A stretch of DNA of 64,000 bases, taken from positions 1 through 64,000 of the forward strand of contig JAJFUH010000038.1 in NCBI GenBank assembly GCA_021372535.1, read 5' to 3'. The stretch is from a bacterium (GTDB lineage: Bacteria > Latescibacterota > Latescibacteria > Latescibacterales > Latescibacteraceae). A program made the translations under genes and the position numbers. The notes below the pieces were generated by a model. That model ran no database searches, had not been told where the DNA came from, and worked only from the letters and a program-made list of their open reading frames with translations. This document shows, piece after piece, positions 1 through 7,990 of this stretch; position 1 is the first letter of the stretch, and each line of letters starts with the position of its first letter.

Positions 1-1
1 T

Positions 2-538
2 GTCGTGGTCATCGCAGGTGAGCCGAACGCAGGCAAGACCGCCTACCTCCTCAATGTAGTCCGCATGAACATGGCCCGTCACGACATCCACTACTTCACC
101 TCGGAGATGGGCGCCGCAGAGTTCCGGAAACGGCTCTCGAACTTCAGCGATGTCGCCCTCGACGACTGGCGGTTCAACCCCCGCGAGCGGAGCACGAACT
201 TCGCCGATGTGATCCGCCCGGACGCGGTCAACATCATCGATTACCTCGAAATCCACGAGGATTTCTACCGTCTCGGCGGGCAGATAAAGGCAGTCTTCGA
301 CCGTCTCAGGAAGGGCATCGCGGTCATCGCCCTCCAGAAGAACCTCAACACCGACATCGGGCGCGGAGGCATCGCCACCCTCGAAAAGCCGCGCCTGTAC
401 CTCGCCATGAAGCCCGGCGCGCTCACCATTGTCAAGGGCAAGAACTGGGCATCCCGCACCAATCCCAACGGGCTTTCGAGCCGGTTCAGGATCATCAACG
501 GCGCCCGGTTCGATTTCGGCGAGTGGGTGAGAAATTGA
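2..538 (+). CDS. DnaB/RecA-like P-loop ATPase, 3' part (open at left edge)
   Basis: The reading frame is open to the first base of the window, so the upstream part of the gene is missing and the GTG at position 5 is probably internal. A Walker A motif (GEPNAGKT) lies at the extreme left. It is followed by YFTSEMGAAEFRKRL, which resembles the SLEM-type segment of DnaB helicases, and by a Walker B-like NIIDYLEI and a sensor-like AVIALQKN. Known DnaB-family cores have this order of motifs. The product may be a replicative helicase or the ATPase end of a primase-helicase, possibly of phage or plasmid type. No other phage gene is visible on this side, so a prophage link is only a possibility. Family fairly sure, exact role unknown. 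Confidence 0.7.
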   Translation, partial: VVVIAGEPNAGKTAYLLNVVRMNMARHDIHYFTSEMGAAEFRKRLSNFSDVALDDWRFNPRERSTNFADVIRPDAVNIIDYLEIHEDFYRLGGQIKAVFDRLRKGIAVIALQKNLNTDIGRGGIATLEKPRLYLAMKPGALTIVKGKNWASRTNPNGLSSRFRIINGARFDFGEWVRN

Positions 539-540
539 GG

Positions 541-660
541 AAAGACAGGCACAAGGCGTTAAAGACAGGCACAAGGCACAAGGCATAAGGCATAAGGGGG
601 AAAAGAATAAAGACAGGGACTAAGGGACAGAGAGACAAAGAGACAGAGGGGAAAAGAATA
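541..660. repeat. Purine-rich tandem repeat with a heptamer unit
   Basis: Directly after the stop codon at 538 the sequence repeats AAAGACAGGCACAAGG and a seven-base unit GGCATAA/GGCACAA several times, then becomes a degenerate run of GGGAAAAGAATAAAG and AGAGACA units up to about 680. The same motif recurs at 63122-63152, downstream of another gene stop. The remaining stretch up to the next gene (about 680-875) is AT-rich with no gene seen. Confidence 0.75.
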
Positions 661-875
661 AAGAAAGGGGCAGAACAGAAAAGAATTTAAGGTTTTATGG
701 AACATCCCGTTCCTTTGCGCGTGAATAAATAATGAGAAACTTTTTAAATACTAAATATTCATATTGACGAAAAGGAATTAAAGTGTTACCATAAATACCG
801 GTGTTTTTTTACTGTGTAAGCATTAACAATATCGATAATTTACAAGATATGAAATTTCCTGAAAGGAAACATGAA

Positions 876-2573
876 ATGGTCGATCGAAGAAATTTTCTGA
901 AAACGGCTTCGGTTCTGGCTGGCGGAGTGAGCCTGGCGCGTTCCAGACGAGCCTTTTCCGCCCCGGTGAAACCTTCCGGATATTTCGGCGTGCACCCGTT
1001 TGTTGAACAGCACCCGGAAGCGGTTTTCATCATGCGGACGAATGTGGATTACAAGACCAATTCCGAGGCATGCAAGCAGGTCGGTCTCGATTTTGGCCGG
1101 TCGGTATTGGTCCCCATGGGTAATACGGGTACTCCGGTATCCAGCTTAATTGCAACTAAGGCAAATCTCACTGCCCACGACGCGGTCGATGAGAAGAATG
1201 GCTTCACCCTTGAAGATACTATGGGAATCTGCACCGATGTATTCTTCGTTGAGGGTATATTCAATTCATTGATGGAAATGGGTGTATCGGGAAAAAACAT
1301 GCACACACGCGACGTCAATGGTACGAGAGTTGTCGAGCCCCGCGGTTATGTTGCCATGGCTGAACGGACCGGCGCGACAGTTACCGGCGCAACGACCCGT
1401 ATTACAAAAGAAGACGATGCCAATGATACCAGCAAATTTGTCTGGAAAGAGACTCCCGATGGTGTTGTCTATGAACAGATGCCGTATCTGTGGCCATTCA
1501 ATGCCCCGAATTCATGGAACATCAATCTGGCCAAATTCAAGGCTCACGAGATGGGTCTGACCCTTACCTGCAAGAATCTGCAGGGTACGAATGCATCGCC
1601 ATTTCAGGGATATTGCCAGAAATGGCAGGCAATCGACAGGATGCAGAAACTTGAAAAGCAATTAAAAAAACAGGTCATCAATCCTAAAATACATGATGTT
1701 CTCGAACCGATGTTCGACCGTCATAAAAGAACACTTCCTCGTTTCGATGTCCCGGATTTCCCGGGGAGCGGTAATCTGGCTGCGGAACTGTTAACACAGT
1801 ATGATCCTCTCTGCATGGAAATGTGGGCACACAGGACAATCGATAATATAGCATCGTCGGATTACAAACTCCATGTTGTCGAAGGGATTTACGGGCGTGA
1901 CGGTGATTTCAACTGGGGTCCCAATCCATTTGGTTTTGAAGACAGCAGGAATCCCATAGGCAGGGCCTGGGATTATATGACAAACATCGTCATATTTGGA
2001 AAGAATCCATATCTCGTTGATAACATTGGCCATTGGTTAGGGGGTCATGAATCGGGGAATTTCGCATTGTTCCACATTGCCATGGAACGTGGAAAAGTTG
2101 GCACGCTGAACCCGATGAACATCCCGGTATACGAGTGGCAGGATGGTTATGCGGTCCGACGCCCGCTGACAAGCTTCACTCGTACACCGCTGAGATCGTT
2201 TTATCTTTTGAAGCATCAGACGAATGAACCGTTCTGGCATCTCTGTGATGAACCGTTCGATTACAGCACCGTTAGCGAGAAGAAGCTCGCAATTCCTTCA
2301 CGGCCTTCATCCCGTGTACTCAACCAGGACTATCCCACTTCGTACTATCCGCAACTAGCCATCGAGGTGAGCGTTCCCGAAAAAGGGTGGGTTTTTGTCG
2401 AGATACTCGATCAGAACGGTAAAAACCTCGAAGTAATCACCAACGCCATCTGTGACGCGGGATTCCACCTTGCGACATGGAATACCGGAAAGTATACAGC
2501 GGGTAAGTATCAGTACCGCCTGCGTTTCAAAGACTTCAATGAAGTGTATGACATCGCCCTGAAAAAGGCGTAA
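876..2573 (+). CDS. Tat-exported DUF362-like protein with C-terminal FlgD-like domain
   Basis: The ATG at 876 is preferred because an AAAGGA lies just upstream and because it puts a twin-arginine signal (RRNFLKTASVLAGG) at the N-terminus; the frame is open further upstream. The product is about 565 residues. The body contains DUF362-like features (GLDFGRSVLVPMGNTG, then a KANLT stretch), a family often linked to Fe-S or metal binding but without a settled reaction. The last 70 residues (VPEKGWVFVEILDQNGK and following) resemble a FlgD-type Ig fold, with the GxHxxxWxT pattern seen in C-terminal sorting or adhesion domains. The protein should act outside the cytoplasmic membrane. A strong hairpin follows the stop. 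Domain identity is from recall of family patterns, so function stays open. Confidence 0.7.
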   Translation: MVDRRNFLKTASVLAGGVSLARSRRAFSAPVKPSGYFGVHPFVEQHPEAVFIMRTNVDYKTNSEACKQVGLDFGRSVLVPMGNTGTPVSSLIATKANLTAHDAVDEKNGFTLEDTMGICTDVFFVEGIFNSLMEMGVSGKNMHTRDVNGTRVVEPRGYVAMAERTGATVTGATTRITKEDDANDTSKFVWKETPDGVVYEQMPYLWPFNAPNSWNINLAKFKAHEMGLTLTCKNLQGTNASPFQGYCQKWQAIDRMQKLEKQLKKQVINPKIHDVLEPMFDRHKRTLPRFDVPDFPGSGNLAAELLTQYDPLCMEMWAHRTIDNIASSDYKLHVVEGIYGRDGDFNWGPNPFGFEDSRNPIGRAWDYMTNIVIFGKNPYLVDNIGHWLGGHESGNFALFHIAMERGKVGTLNPMNIPVYEWQDGYAVRRPLTSFTRTPLRSFYLLKHQTNEPFWHLCDEPFDYSTVSEKKLAIPSRPSSRVLNQDYPTSYYPQLAIEVSVPEKGWVFVEILDQNGKNLEVITNAICDAGFHLATWNTGKYTAGKYQYRLRFKDFNEVYDIALKKA

Positions 2574-2597
2574 TGGTTCTGACATGCATTGCACACG

Positions 2598-2638
2598 ACA
2601 CCCGGAGTTTCATGATGGAAGCGCCGGGTGTTTTTTTT
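2598..2638 (+). terminator. Rho-independent terminator after the DUF362 gene
   Basis: ACACCCGG (2598-2605) pairs with CCGGGTGT (2624-2631) across an 18-base loop and runs directly into a stretch of T residues. It lies 24 bases after the stop at 2573. Confidence 0.8.
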
Positions 2639-2739
2639 ATGAGTGACGGCTTTTTTGTGACCGGGAGGATGTATCCGTGTCTGCAGAAAACAGTTGCACC
2701 CCGGTAATGCAACGCCTAACTTTTAATCAAGATAATTCC

Positions 2740-2930
2740 TCGCAGCTTGCAGCGGGGTAAAAAGCCCCCTTCCGTCACTTCGTGACACACCTTCCCCCGT
2801 ATCGGGGGCAGGTAACTACCGGAGTCGCATCGACTTCCCTTGCTCCCTTTCAGGGGGAAAGGGATTAAGGGTTAGGAGGCCTGATCTGATACCTCGCAGT
2901 TTACTGCAGGGTAGTTCATTTCGGTGAGCC
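2740..2930. repeat. Intergenic GC-rich repeat region
   Basis: This gene-free stretch holds two related copies of a CCTCGCAG-TT-CTGCAGGGTA-like motif (about 2741-2765 and 2891-2915). Between them are short hairpin-forming segments, CACTTCGTG and CCCCCGTATCGGGGG. It looks like a decayed dispersed intergenic repeat. No coding frame is supported here. Confidence 0.45.
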
Positions 2931-3005
2931 ATCGTTCTTTTCGATGTGCAGAAATTTCTCAATGAAACCATGTGATTTCAGAACTCGTTACGTGTGGGGT
3001 ATGCC

Positions 3006-4130
3006 ATGACAAACGAAAAACATTCGCGACGCGGTTTTATCTCGGCCGGTGCAACAGCAGGTGCGGCTGCCTTCATGTCAACAGGCCGCGCGGCTGCGGC
3101 AGAGAAAGCCGATAAACCTCTGAAAAAGATAAGAGTCGGCGTTATAGGTGTCGGCCGCGGTTCGTTCATGAGTTATTCATGGGCCGATTTGATTGCCTCT
3201 ACCATACCGAAGCCGGAAGGAGCCAGCCACGTCAATTTCGGCACCCCGTTCCTGAACATGGAAATCACGCATGTCTGGGATCAGAGCTCGGAAGCGGCCC
3301 ACAAGTTCGCCGATCCCCTCGGTGCGACCGTTGTTGACCGTTATGATGGCATGGTCGGCAAAGTGGATGCGCTCCTTCAGGCCGGATTCAACGAGGTGCC
3401 CTGGCATCACAAGCTCGCCATGCCCTATCTGGAAGCCGGAATACCCACCTATCTCAGCAGGCCGTTCGCCTATTCACTCAGGGCCGCCGATGAGATGCTC
3501 GATACCGCTGCAAAGCATAATACTCCCCTTATGGCGACAGACATGGGCGAGCATTTCTACGAGATCGAGCCGCTCAGGGAGCGCATGAAAAAAATCGGAC
3601 GGATCAACTGCGCGCACGGCACTGTCTGGGCGCGGGATTACCCGATGCATTTCCATATGCAGTATACCATGCTTCGGATATTCGGTTATGATGTCTCCGA
3701 AGTGGCGGTAATGACCGATGATATCATGCGTAATAGCTATCTTCAGGAAACGTACATCTTCAAGGGATGGGAGAATCAGCCGGCGTTTCCGTGCGCAATC
3801 CACGGGGCCCCGAGCAGAGACTTCTACTCGATAACGATTATGGGAGCGGACGATAACCTTCATACCGAGCGTATGTTCACTCCGAACTGGCGGGACGAAC
3901 TCCTGTTCAACCAGTCCAACCAGATTATCGAGATGCAGCGTACCTTCGAGGGGGGACAGTTTCAGCCGTTTGACATCATACGGAAGAAAACGGAAATCTT
4001 CCTGACCGGGTTCTATTCTCATGCCGAGCGCGGCGGAGCGCCGGTGAAAGTGGGAACCGTACCCGTGGATTGGGAAGCTCCGCCATCCCAGCCGGGCTGG
4101 ATCGATGAGTCCATGTTCAAAAAAGGCTGA
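3006..4130 (+). CDS. Tat-exported Gfo/Idh/MocA-family protein
   Basis: The ATG at 3006 follows a GGGGT ribosome site and gives a twin-arginine signal (SRRGFISAGATAG) at residues 8-20; a GTG four codons upstream is possible. After the signal, IRVGVIGVGRGSF is a Rossmann NAD-binding loop. The body matches Gfo/Idh/MocA oxidoreductases, which oxidise or isomerise sugars with NAD(P). At the usual EKP position the sequence reads LSRPF, so Arg152 replaces the Lys that normally assists catalysis. A second exported relative at 10083-11231 has the same change. The substrate is unknown. The family call is confident, the activity is not. Confidence 0.8.
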   Translation: MTNEKHSRRGFISAGATAGAAAFMSTGRAAAAEKADKPLKKIRVGVIGVGRGSFMSYSWADLIASTIPKPEGASHVNFGTPFLNMEITHVWDQSSEAAHKFADPLGATVVDRYDGMVGKVDALLQAGFNEVPWHHKLAMPYLEAGIPTYLSRPFAYSLRAADEMLDTAAKHNTPLMATDMGEHFYEIEPLRERMKKIGRINCAHGTVWARDYPMHFHMQYTMLRIFGYDVSEVAVMTDDIMRNSYLQETYIFKGWENQPAFPCAIHGAPSRDFYSITIMGADDNLHTERMFTPNWRDELLFNQSNQIIEMQRTFEGGQFQPFDIIRKKTEIFLTGFYSHAERGGAPVKVGTVPVDWEAPPSQPGWIDESMFKKG

Positions 4131-4293
4131 ACGGCGCATGATCCGGAATATTCTGACCGGATTTTTCAAAGGATTCGATAGACCACGGATATACACGAAT
4201 CAGACGGATTAACGCGGATTTGTTTTTTATATATATCTGTTTTTAATGTAATTGGTTGATAATTACCAAATATAGAATAAATATTTTATCTGG

Positions 4294-4582
4294 TAATTCA
4301 ATGAGCTCATAATCACTAATTTATTGTATGAATATTGTCATTCCCAAGAACGAAGTGAATTGGGAATCCAGTATTATTGCTCCGGCGGATAAATAATGAT
4401 ACCAATAGCAGGAATAGATGCCGAAACAAGTTCGGCATGACATCATCCGATATCACTGTTTAATCGCCGAAGCAATAACATCGCTCGGTCATGAGTATAG
4501 ATGATGGATTCCCGTTTTCACGGGAATGACACATAAATTGTACAAACATCTCATTCGTAAGTTTAATACAATCATTGAATAA
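4294..4582 (-). mobile_element. MITE-like element, copy A (contains a nested insert)
   Basis: The ends read TAATTCAATGAGCTCATAA and TTAATACAATCATTGAATAA, imperfect inverted repeats of each other. The interior holds the ATTCCCAAGAACGAAGTGAA and CCCGTTTTCACGGGAATGA segments shared with the copies at 16084-16274 and 42696-42915. This copy is in the opposite orientation to the other two and is longer because of the insert at 4376-4476. No coding capacity. Confidence 0.7.
4376..4476. mobile_element. Short inverted-repeat insertion nested in MITE-like copy A
   Basis: ATTGCTCCGGCGGATAAA (4376-4393) and TTTAATCGCCGAAGCAAT (4459-4476) are inverted repeats with 15 of 18 positions matching. Compared with the uninterrupted copy at 16084-16274, about 100 bases are added exactly here, and a TA flanks the insert on each side. 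The centre holds an ATGCCGAA-ACAAG-TTCGGCAT hairpin also seen at 30590-30607. Confidence 0.6.
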
Positions 4583-4695
4583 CAATAATAAATTATTATA
4601 TCTTTTTGTGTCTTGGTGTCTTTGTGTCTTGGTGGTAAATATCTTTATAACAAGATTACACATTTTCCTTGTATTAATCGGGTTTACAACGACAT

Positions 4696-6036
4696 ATGCG
4701 ACTGACTGAAATCCTCTTGTCCGAATACGGGAATCTGTCGAGCATTCCTTCGCCTGTCAACAGAATGATGGCTTCGTTTGCGGACGACTTCCGGCAGGGA
4801 AAAGACATAAATCTCGGCGTGGGGTATGTGAATGAACGGACAATTCCCCGTGACCTGATTGTCGAGGCGACGAAGCAAGTCCTTTCACAACCGGACAAAT
4901 ACCCGGCGGCGCTCAATTACGGGGGCTCGAAAGGCTCGCGGAACCTCATCGGGTCCATCCGGCGGTTCTACGGGGAGAATGGCATCGGTGGCCTGACACG
5001 GGCAATTCTCGATGACCGGGAGATCATCATCGGCCCCAACGGCGCAACGAGCCTGCTCGAGGGAATCGCTCATGTCATGGAGCCGGGGATTGTGATAACC
5101 ACCGATCCGATGTACTACATCTACTGCAATTATCTCGAACGCCGTGGATTCGATCTGGTCGCCGTTCCCGAAGATGAAGAGGGAATCCGGGCCGACCTGC
5201 TCGAAAAGAAAACACAGGTTCTTGGCGCGAAAAAGAACGATATACGGTTTCTCTACGTCGTGACGGTCAACAATCCGACAGGCACCATACTGTCAAACCG
5301 ACGGCGTAAAGACCTCGTTCAGTTCGCCGGGAGACTGTCTCAGGAACTCGGCAGGATTGTCCCGCTGTTCCTCGATAAGGCTTACGAACATCTCGTGCAT
5401 GACCCTGATGTGCCGCCGCTCATGTCCGGATTCCATTTTGATGACTATGGCCTCGTATACGAGCTGGGAACGCTCTCCAAGATTCTCGCGCCGGCATTGC
5501 GGATCGGATACATGATGGGGAAAGACGGGCCATTCTTGCGGGCGATGATACAGAAAACAAGCGATGTCGGTTTCAGCGCTCCCCTGCTTTCCCAGGAAAT
5601 CACAAGTTATCTGCTCGATCATCATGTTGCCGGGCAGGTAGCCCGTGTCAATGAGGGATACAGGGATAAAGCACGGCTTGTCAAAGGATGGATTCAGGAA
5701 ATGTTAGGCGGAAGCATTACAGCGTGCAGCGGCGGACAGGCCGGATTCTATTTCTATCTGACCTTCAAGGATGTCGATACGTTCGAGGGATCGCCTTTTT
5801 TCAGGTATCTGACCAGAACCACGGGTGTCAGTTCCGTTGACGGGCCTCCTCATGACAGGAAACCGCGGGTTATATATATTCCCGGAGAATACTGTGTACA
5901 TTCACGGGGGGATATGGTAACCATGGGGAAAAGGCAGTTGAGATTATCGTATGGTTTCGAGGAACCGGACAGGATACGGGATGCCATAAGCTTTATGAAA
6001 GAAGCGGTCGATTATGCACAATCGTCCGGTGATTAG
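4696..6036 (+). CDS. PLP-dependent aminotransferase, class I/II
   Basis: The protein is 446 residues, the usual length for fold-type I aminotransferases. VNNPTGTILSN is the conserved substrate/PLP segment, FLDKAYEHL carries the Asp/Tyr pair around the pyridine ring, and LGTLSKILAPALRIGYM supplies the Schiff-base Lys262. The enzyme should transfer an amino group between an amino acid and a 2-oxo acid in the cytoplasm. The C-terminal half resembles the aminotransferase module of MocR-type regulators and 2-aminoadipate aminotransferases, but no DNA-binding domain is present. No clear ribosome site precedes the ATG. The neighbouring glycosyltransferase converges on it with only 22 bases between the stops. 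Substrate not determinable. Confidence 0.85.
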   Translation: MRLTEILLSEYGNLSSIPSPVNRMMASFADDFRQGKDINLGVGYVNERTIPRDLIVEATKQVLSQPDKYPAALNYGGSKGSRNLIGSIRRFYGENGIGGLTRAILDDREIIIGPNGATSLLEGIAHVMEPGIVITTDPMYYIYCNYLERRGFDLVAVPEDEEGIRADLLEKKTQVLGAKKNDIRFLYVVTVNNPTGTILSNRRRKDLVQFAGRLSQELGRIVPLFLDKAYEHLVHDPDVPPLMSGFHFDDYGLVYELGTLSKILAPALRIGYMMGKDGPFLRAMIQKTSDVGFSAPLLSQEITSYLLDHHVAGQVARVNEGYRDKARLVKGWIQEMLGGSITACSGGQAGFYFYLTFKDVDTFEGSPFFRYLTRTTGVSSVDGPPHDRKPRVIYIPGEYCVHSRGDMVTMGKRQLRLSYGFEEPDRIRDAISFMKEAVDYAQSSGD

Positions 6037-6058
6037 GAAGGTGGCGAAAAATTTTTTT

Positions 6059-7660
6059 TTACGCGCCCGTCACCTCCTTTAATTTTTCGATGATTTTCCG
6101 GGTATGTTCCCGCCATGTATATTTTTCCACAACTTCTTTCCGGGCATTTTCGCCTAATCTCTTTCGCAGTTGCTCATTGTCTATGAGAACATGCAGTCCC
6201 TCCGCGAGCGCATCCGTATCGCCTGGTGGAACCAGCCATGCTGTTTTATCATGTTCGAGAATTTCCCCGATCTGATCGAGGTCGGAAGCAACGATACCCT
6301 TTCCCATGGCCATGTATTCGAACAGCTTTGTCGGAGACCCGAAAAACGGCGTCCCGTCGGAGTTGGGCATATGAGGTGACACGAGAACATCGGCGGCGGC
6401 GAGATATTTCGGCCCTTCCTCCTGTGGCTGCATCCCTGCGAGTATACAGCAGTTTTCGACATTGTTTTTTCCGAGATTGTTCCTGACAAGGGGCATGGTC
6501 GTTCCGTCGCCGATCATGAGGAGCCGGACTGTCGTTCTGTAATGCGGATATCGCGCCATCAATATCCCGAATGCTTCGGCGAGAACCTCTGCTCCGTGCC
6601 AGGGTCCGAACGTGCCGATGAATCCTATGACAATATAATTTTCAAGTTCATACTTCCTGCGCACTTCCGTACCATCGACATCGGGTGAATAGCGTCCGGG
6701 ATCGACACCGTTGGGATTGAGCACAATTTTCCCCGGATCGACACCCCGTCTGACAAGATCGTCGAAAAGCGGTCTGCTGATGGTCGTTATAACATCGGCA
6801 TAACGGATATTGACATGTTCTATCTTTACGGCCAATGGCCTGTATTTCAATGGCCGTGCCCAATTATCGGTCACCCACACTTCCGAGCCGTTATATTCGA
6901 GAACGAGAGGAACCCTGAAATGACGTGACAATTCAACTCCGGTGTAATTATACAGGCAATACCGCTGGAAAATAAACGACAGTTCGGTACCGGAGAGCGC
7001 TTCACATGCTTTATTGAAAAAAACGGTATTGCAGTGCATATCCCAGATTTCACGGAAATCCACGAATTCCGGTGAAGGTTCCATGATAATGGTCTGAATG
7101 GCAGAATCGACGGTCGGAATATGACCGACAGTCAGAAAAAACGGTGATGGACCATAAAATCCCAGATTATTCAGCACGCCCGCGATGTGTCCGACTGTGC
7201 CGCCGGCAGTTACATTGAATTGCAGGTTTGTCCTCAGATAAACAGCCGGCTTTGATAAGTCAACCGGCGTACGGGTGAGGCTTCCATGGGCTTTTCCACG
7301 GTCTTCGATTTCATGGGCAAACCTTTCGCATGCAGCTTTTATTTCCCGGAGCACCAGTGATTTTTCAGCAGTACTTTTAAGAAATGAAACACATGGCTTA
7401 ATGAGACTGAATACCGTGATGTTTTTAGTATGCCCGTCCGGGTACACAATAACCGATTTCCCCCTGCTCAGAATTTTTGTCAATAAGAGCGTTCTGAATG
7501 TAACGGCAAGCCCGGCACTGCACCGGGGGATGAATTCAACCTCATGGTATCTGAAAAGATGCTTCAGGATTGTTTTTCTGGTAATCCTGACAGTGTTTTT
7601 ATCGAGGACAAACTCGTAGCTCATCGGAGAATGGATGATTGTCAGTTTTTTTCGTTCCAT
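6059..7660 (-). CDS. Glycosyltransferase, GT4-like (GT-B fold)
   Basis: This 533-residue protein has the C-terminal domain of group 1 glycosyltransferases: IVIGFIGTFGPWHGAEVLAE starts the donor-binding half, and PTKLFEYMAMGKGIVASDL contains the Glu of the E-x7-E donor motif. Such enzymes move a sugar from an NDP-sugar to an acceptor. The N-terminal half is longer than usual, with about 170 residues before the HFRVPLVLEYNGSEVW region. It has no signal peptide. It sits alone, converging on the aminotransferase gene, and is the only clear glycosyltransferase in the window, 20 kb from the polysaccharide block. Donor and acceptor unknown. Confidence 0.85.
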   Translation of the reverse strand: MERKKLTIIHSPMSYEFVLDKNTVRITRKTILKHLFRYHEVEFIPRCSAGLAVTFRTLLLTKILSRGKSVIVYPDGHTKNITVFSLIKPCVSFLKSTAEKSLVLREIKAACERFAHEIEDRGKAHGSLTRTPVDLSKPAVYLRTNLQFNVTAGGTVGHIAGVLNNLGFYGPSPFFLTVGHIPTVDSAIQTIIMEPSPEFVDFREIWDMHCNTVFFNKACEALSGTELSFIFQRYCLYNYTGVELSRHFRVPLVLEYNGSEVWVTDNWARPLKYRPLAVKIEHVNIRYADVITTISRPLFDDLVRRGVDPGKIVLNPNGVDPGRYSPDVDGTEVRRKYELENYIVIGFIGTFGPWHGAEVLAEAFGILMARYPHYRTTVRLLMIGDGTTMPLVRNNLGKNNVENCCILAGMQPQEEGPKYLAAADVLVSPHMPNSDGTPFFGSPTKLFEYMAMGKGIVASDLDQIGEILEHDKTAWLVPPGDTDALAEGLHVLIDNEQLRKRLGENARKEVVEKYTWREHTRKIIEKLKEVTGA

Positions 7661-7763
7661 GTATTGTCCGGTATGATTAATAGTATTCTGTGATGATAAT
7701 GGAGTTCAAGAATGAATATAAATGCTCCACGCCTGATTTAACCCGGAATATTCATGAATATAT

Positions 7764-7885
7764 TTAACCACGAAGACACAAATTTAAATAACATATTATT
7801 TATACTATCATTAAAAATTAATAATCATTAACACCTAAAAAATATATAAATAAAAATAAATCCGCAAAAATCCGCGTTCTATTAA
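7764..7885 (-). repeat. AT-rich dispersed repeat D, copy 2
   Basis: Reading on the minus strand it begins TTTAATAGAACGCGGATTTT and ends TTTGTGTCTTCGTGGTTAA. It is an uninterrupted version of the repeat at 4181-4640 and aligns with the copies at 20472-20605 and 25280-25405. It fills most of the gene-free stretch 7661-7990; nothing else is seen there. Confidence 0.65.
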
Positions 7886-7990
7886 ATTTTATGAATAAAT
7901 CGGATTAAAAGAATCGACTGTATCTTCTTCCTCCCGATCGCACGGCGGTATGTTATCTATCGCTCCATGTATCTGATGTGATTTTACCGA

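Larger units (their letters stand above)
4181..4640. repeat. AT-rich dispersed repeat D, copy 1, interrupted by a MITE-like element
   Basis: The left part, CCACGGATATACACGAATC and onward to CGCGGATTTG, and the right part (4601-4640), TGTCTTTGTGTCTTGGTGG, match the two ends of the repeat found at 7764-7885, 20472-20605 and 25280-25405. Here the two ends are separated by the MITE-like copy at 4294-4582. There is no gene in 4131-4695. Confidence 0.6.

Noticed and set aside
1-540. Prophage at the left edge, suggested by the DnaB-like ATPase
   Set aside because: Only one fragmentary gene is visible and its neighbours are ordinary chromosomal genes, so a prophage cannot be supported from this window.
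3474-4196. Open frame of 240 codons on the minus strand
   Set aside because: Antisense to the exported Gfo/Idh gene; composition fits a shadow frame.
4320-4530. Possible CRISPR-like or rho-independent terminator array of short hairpins
   Set aside because: The hairpins are not evenly spaced and lack unique spacers; they are internal parts of the MITE-like element.
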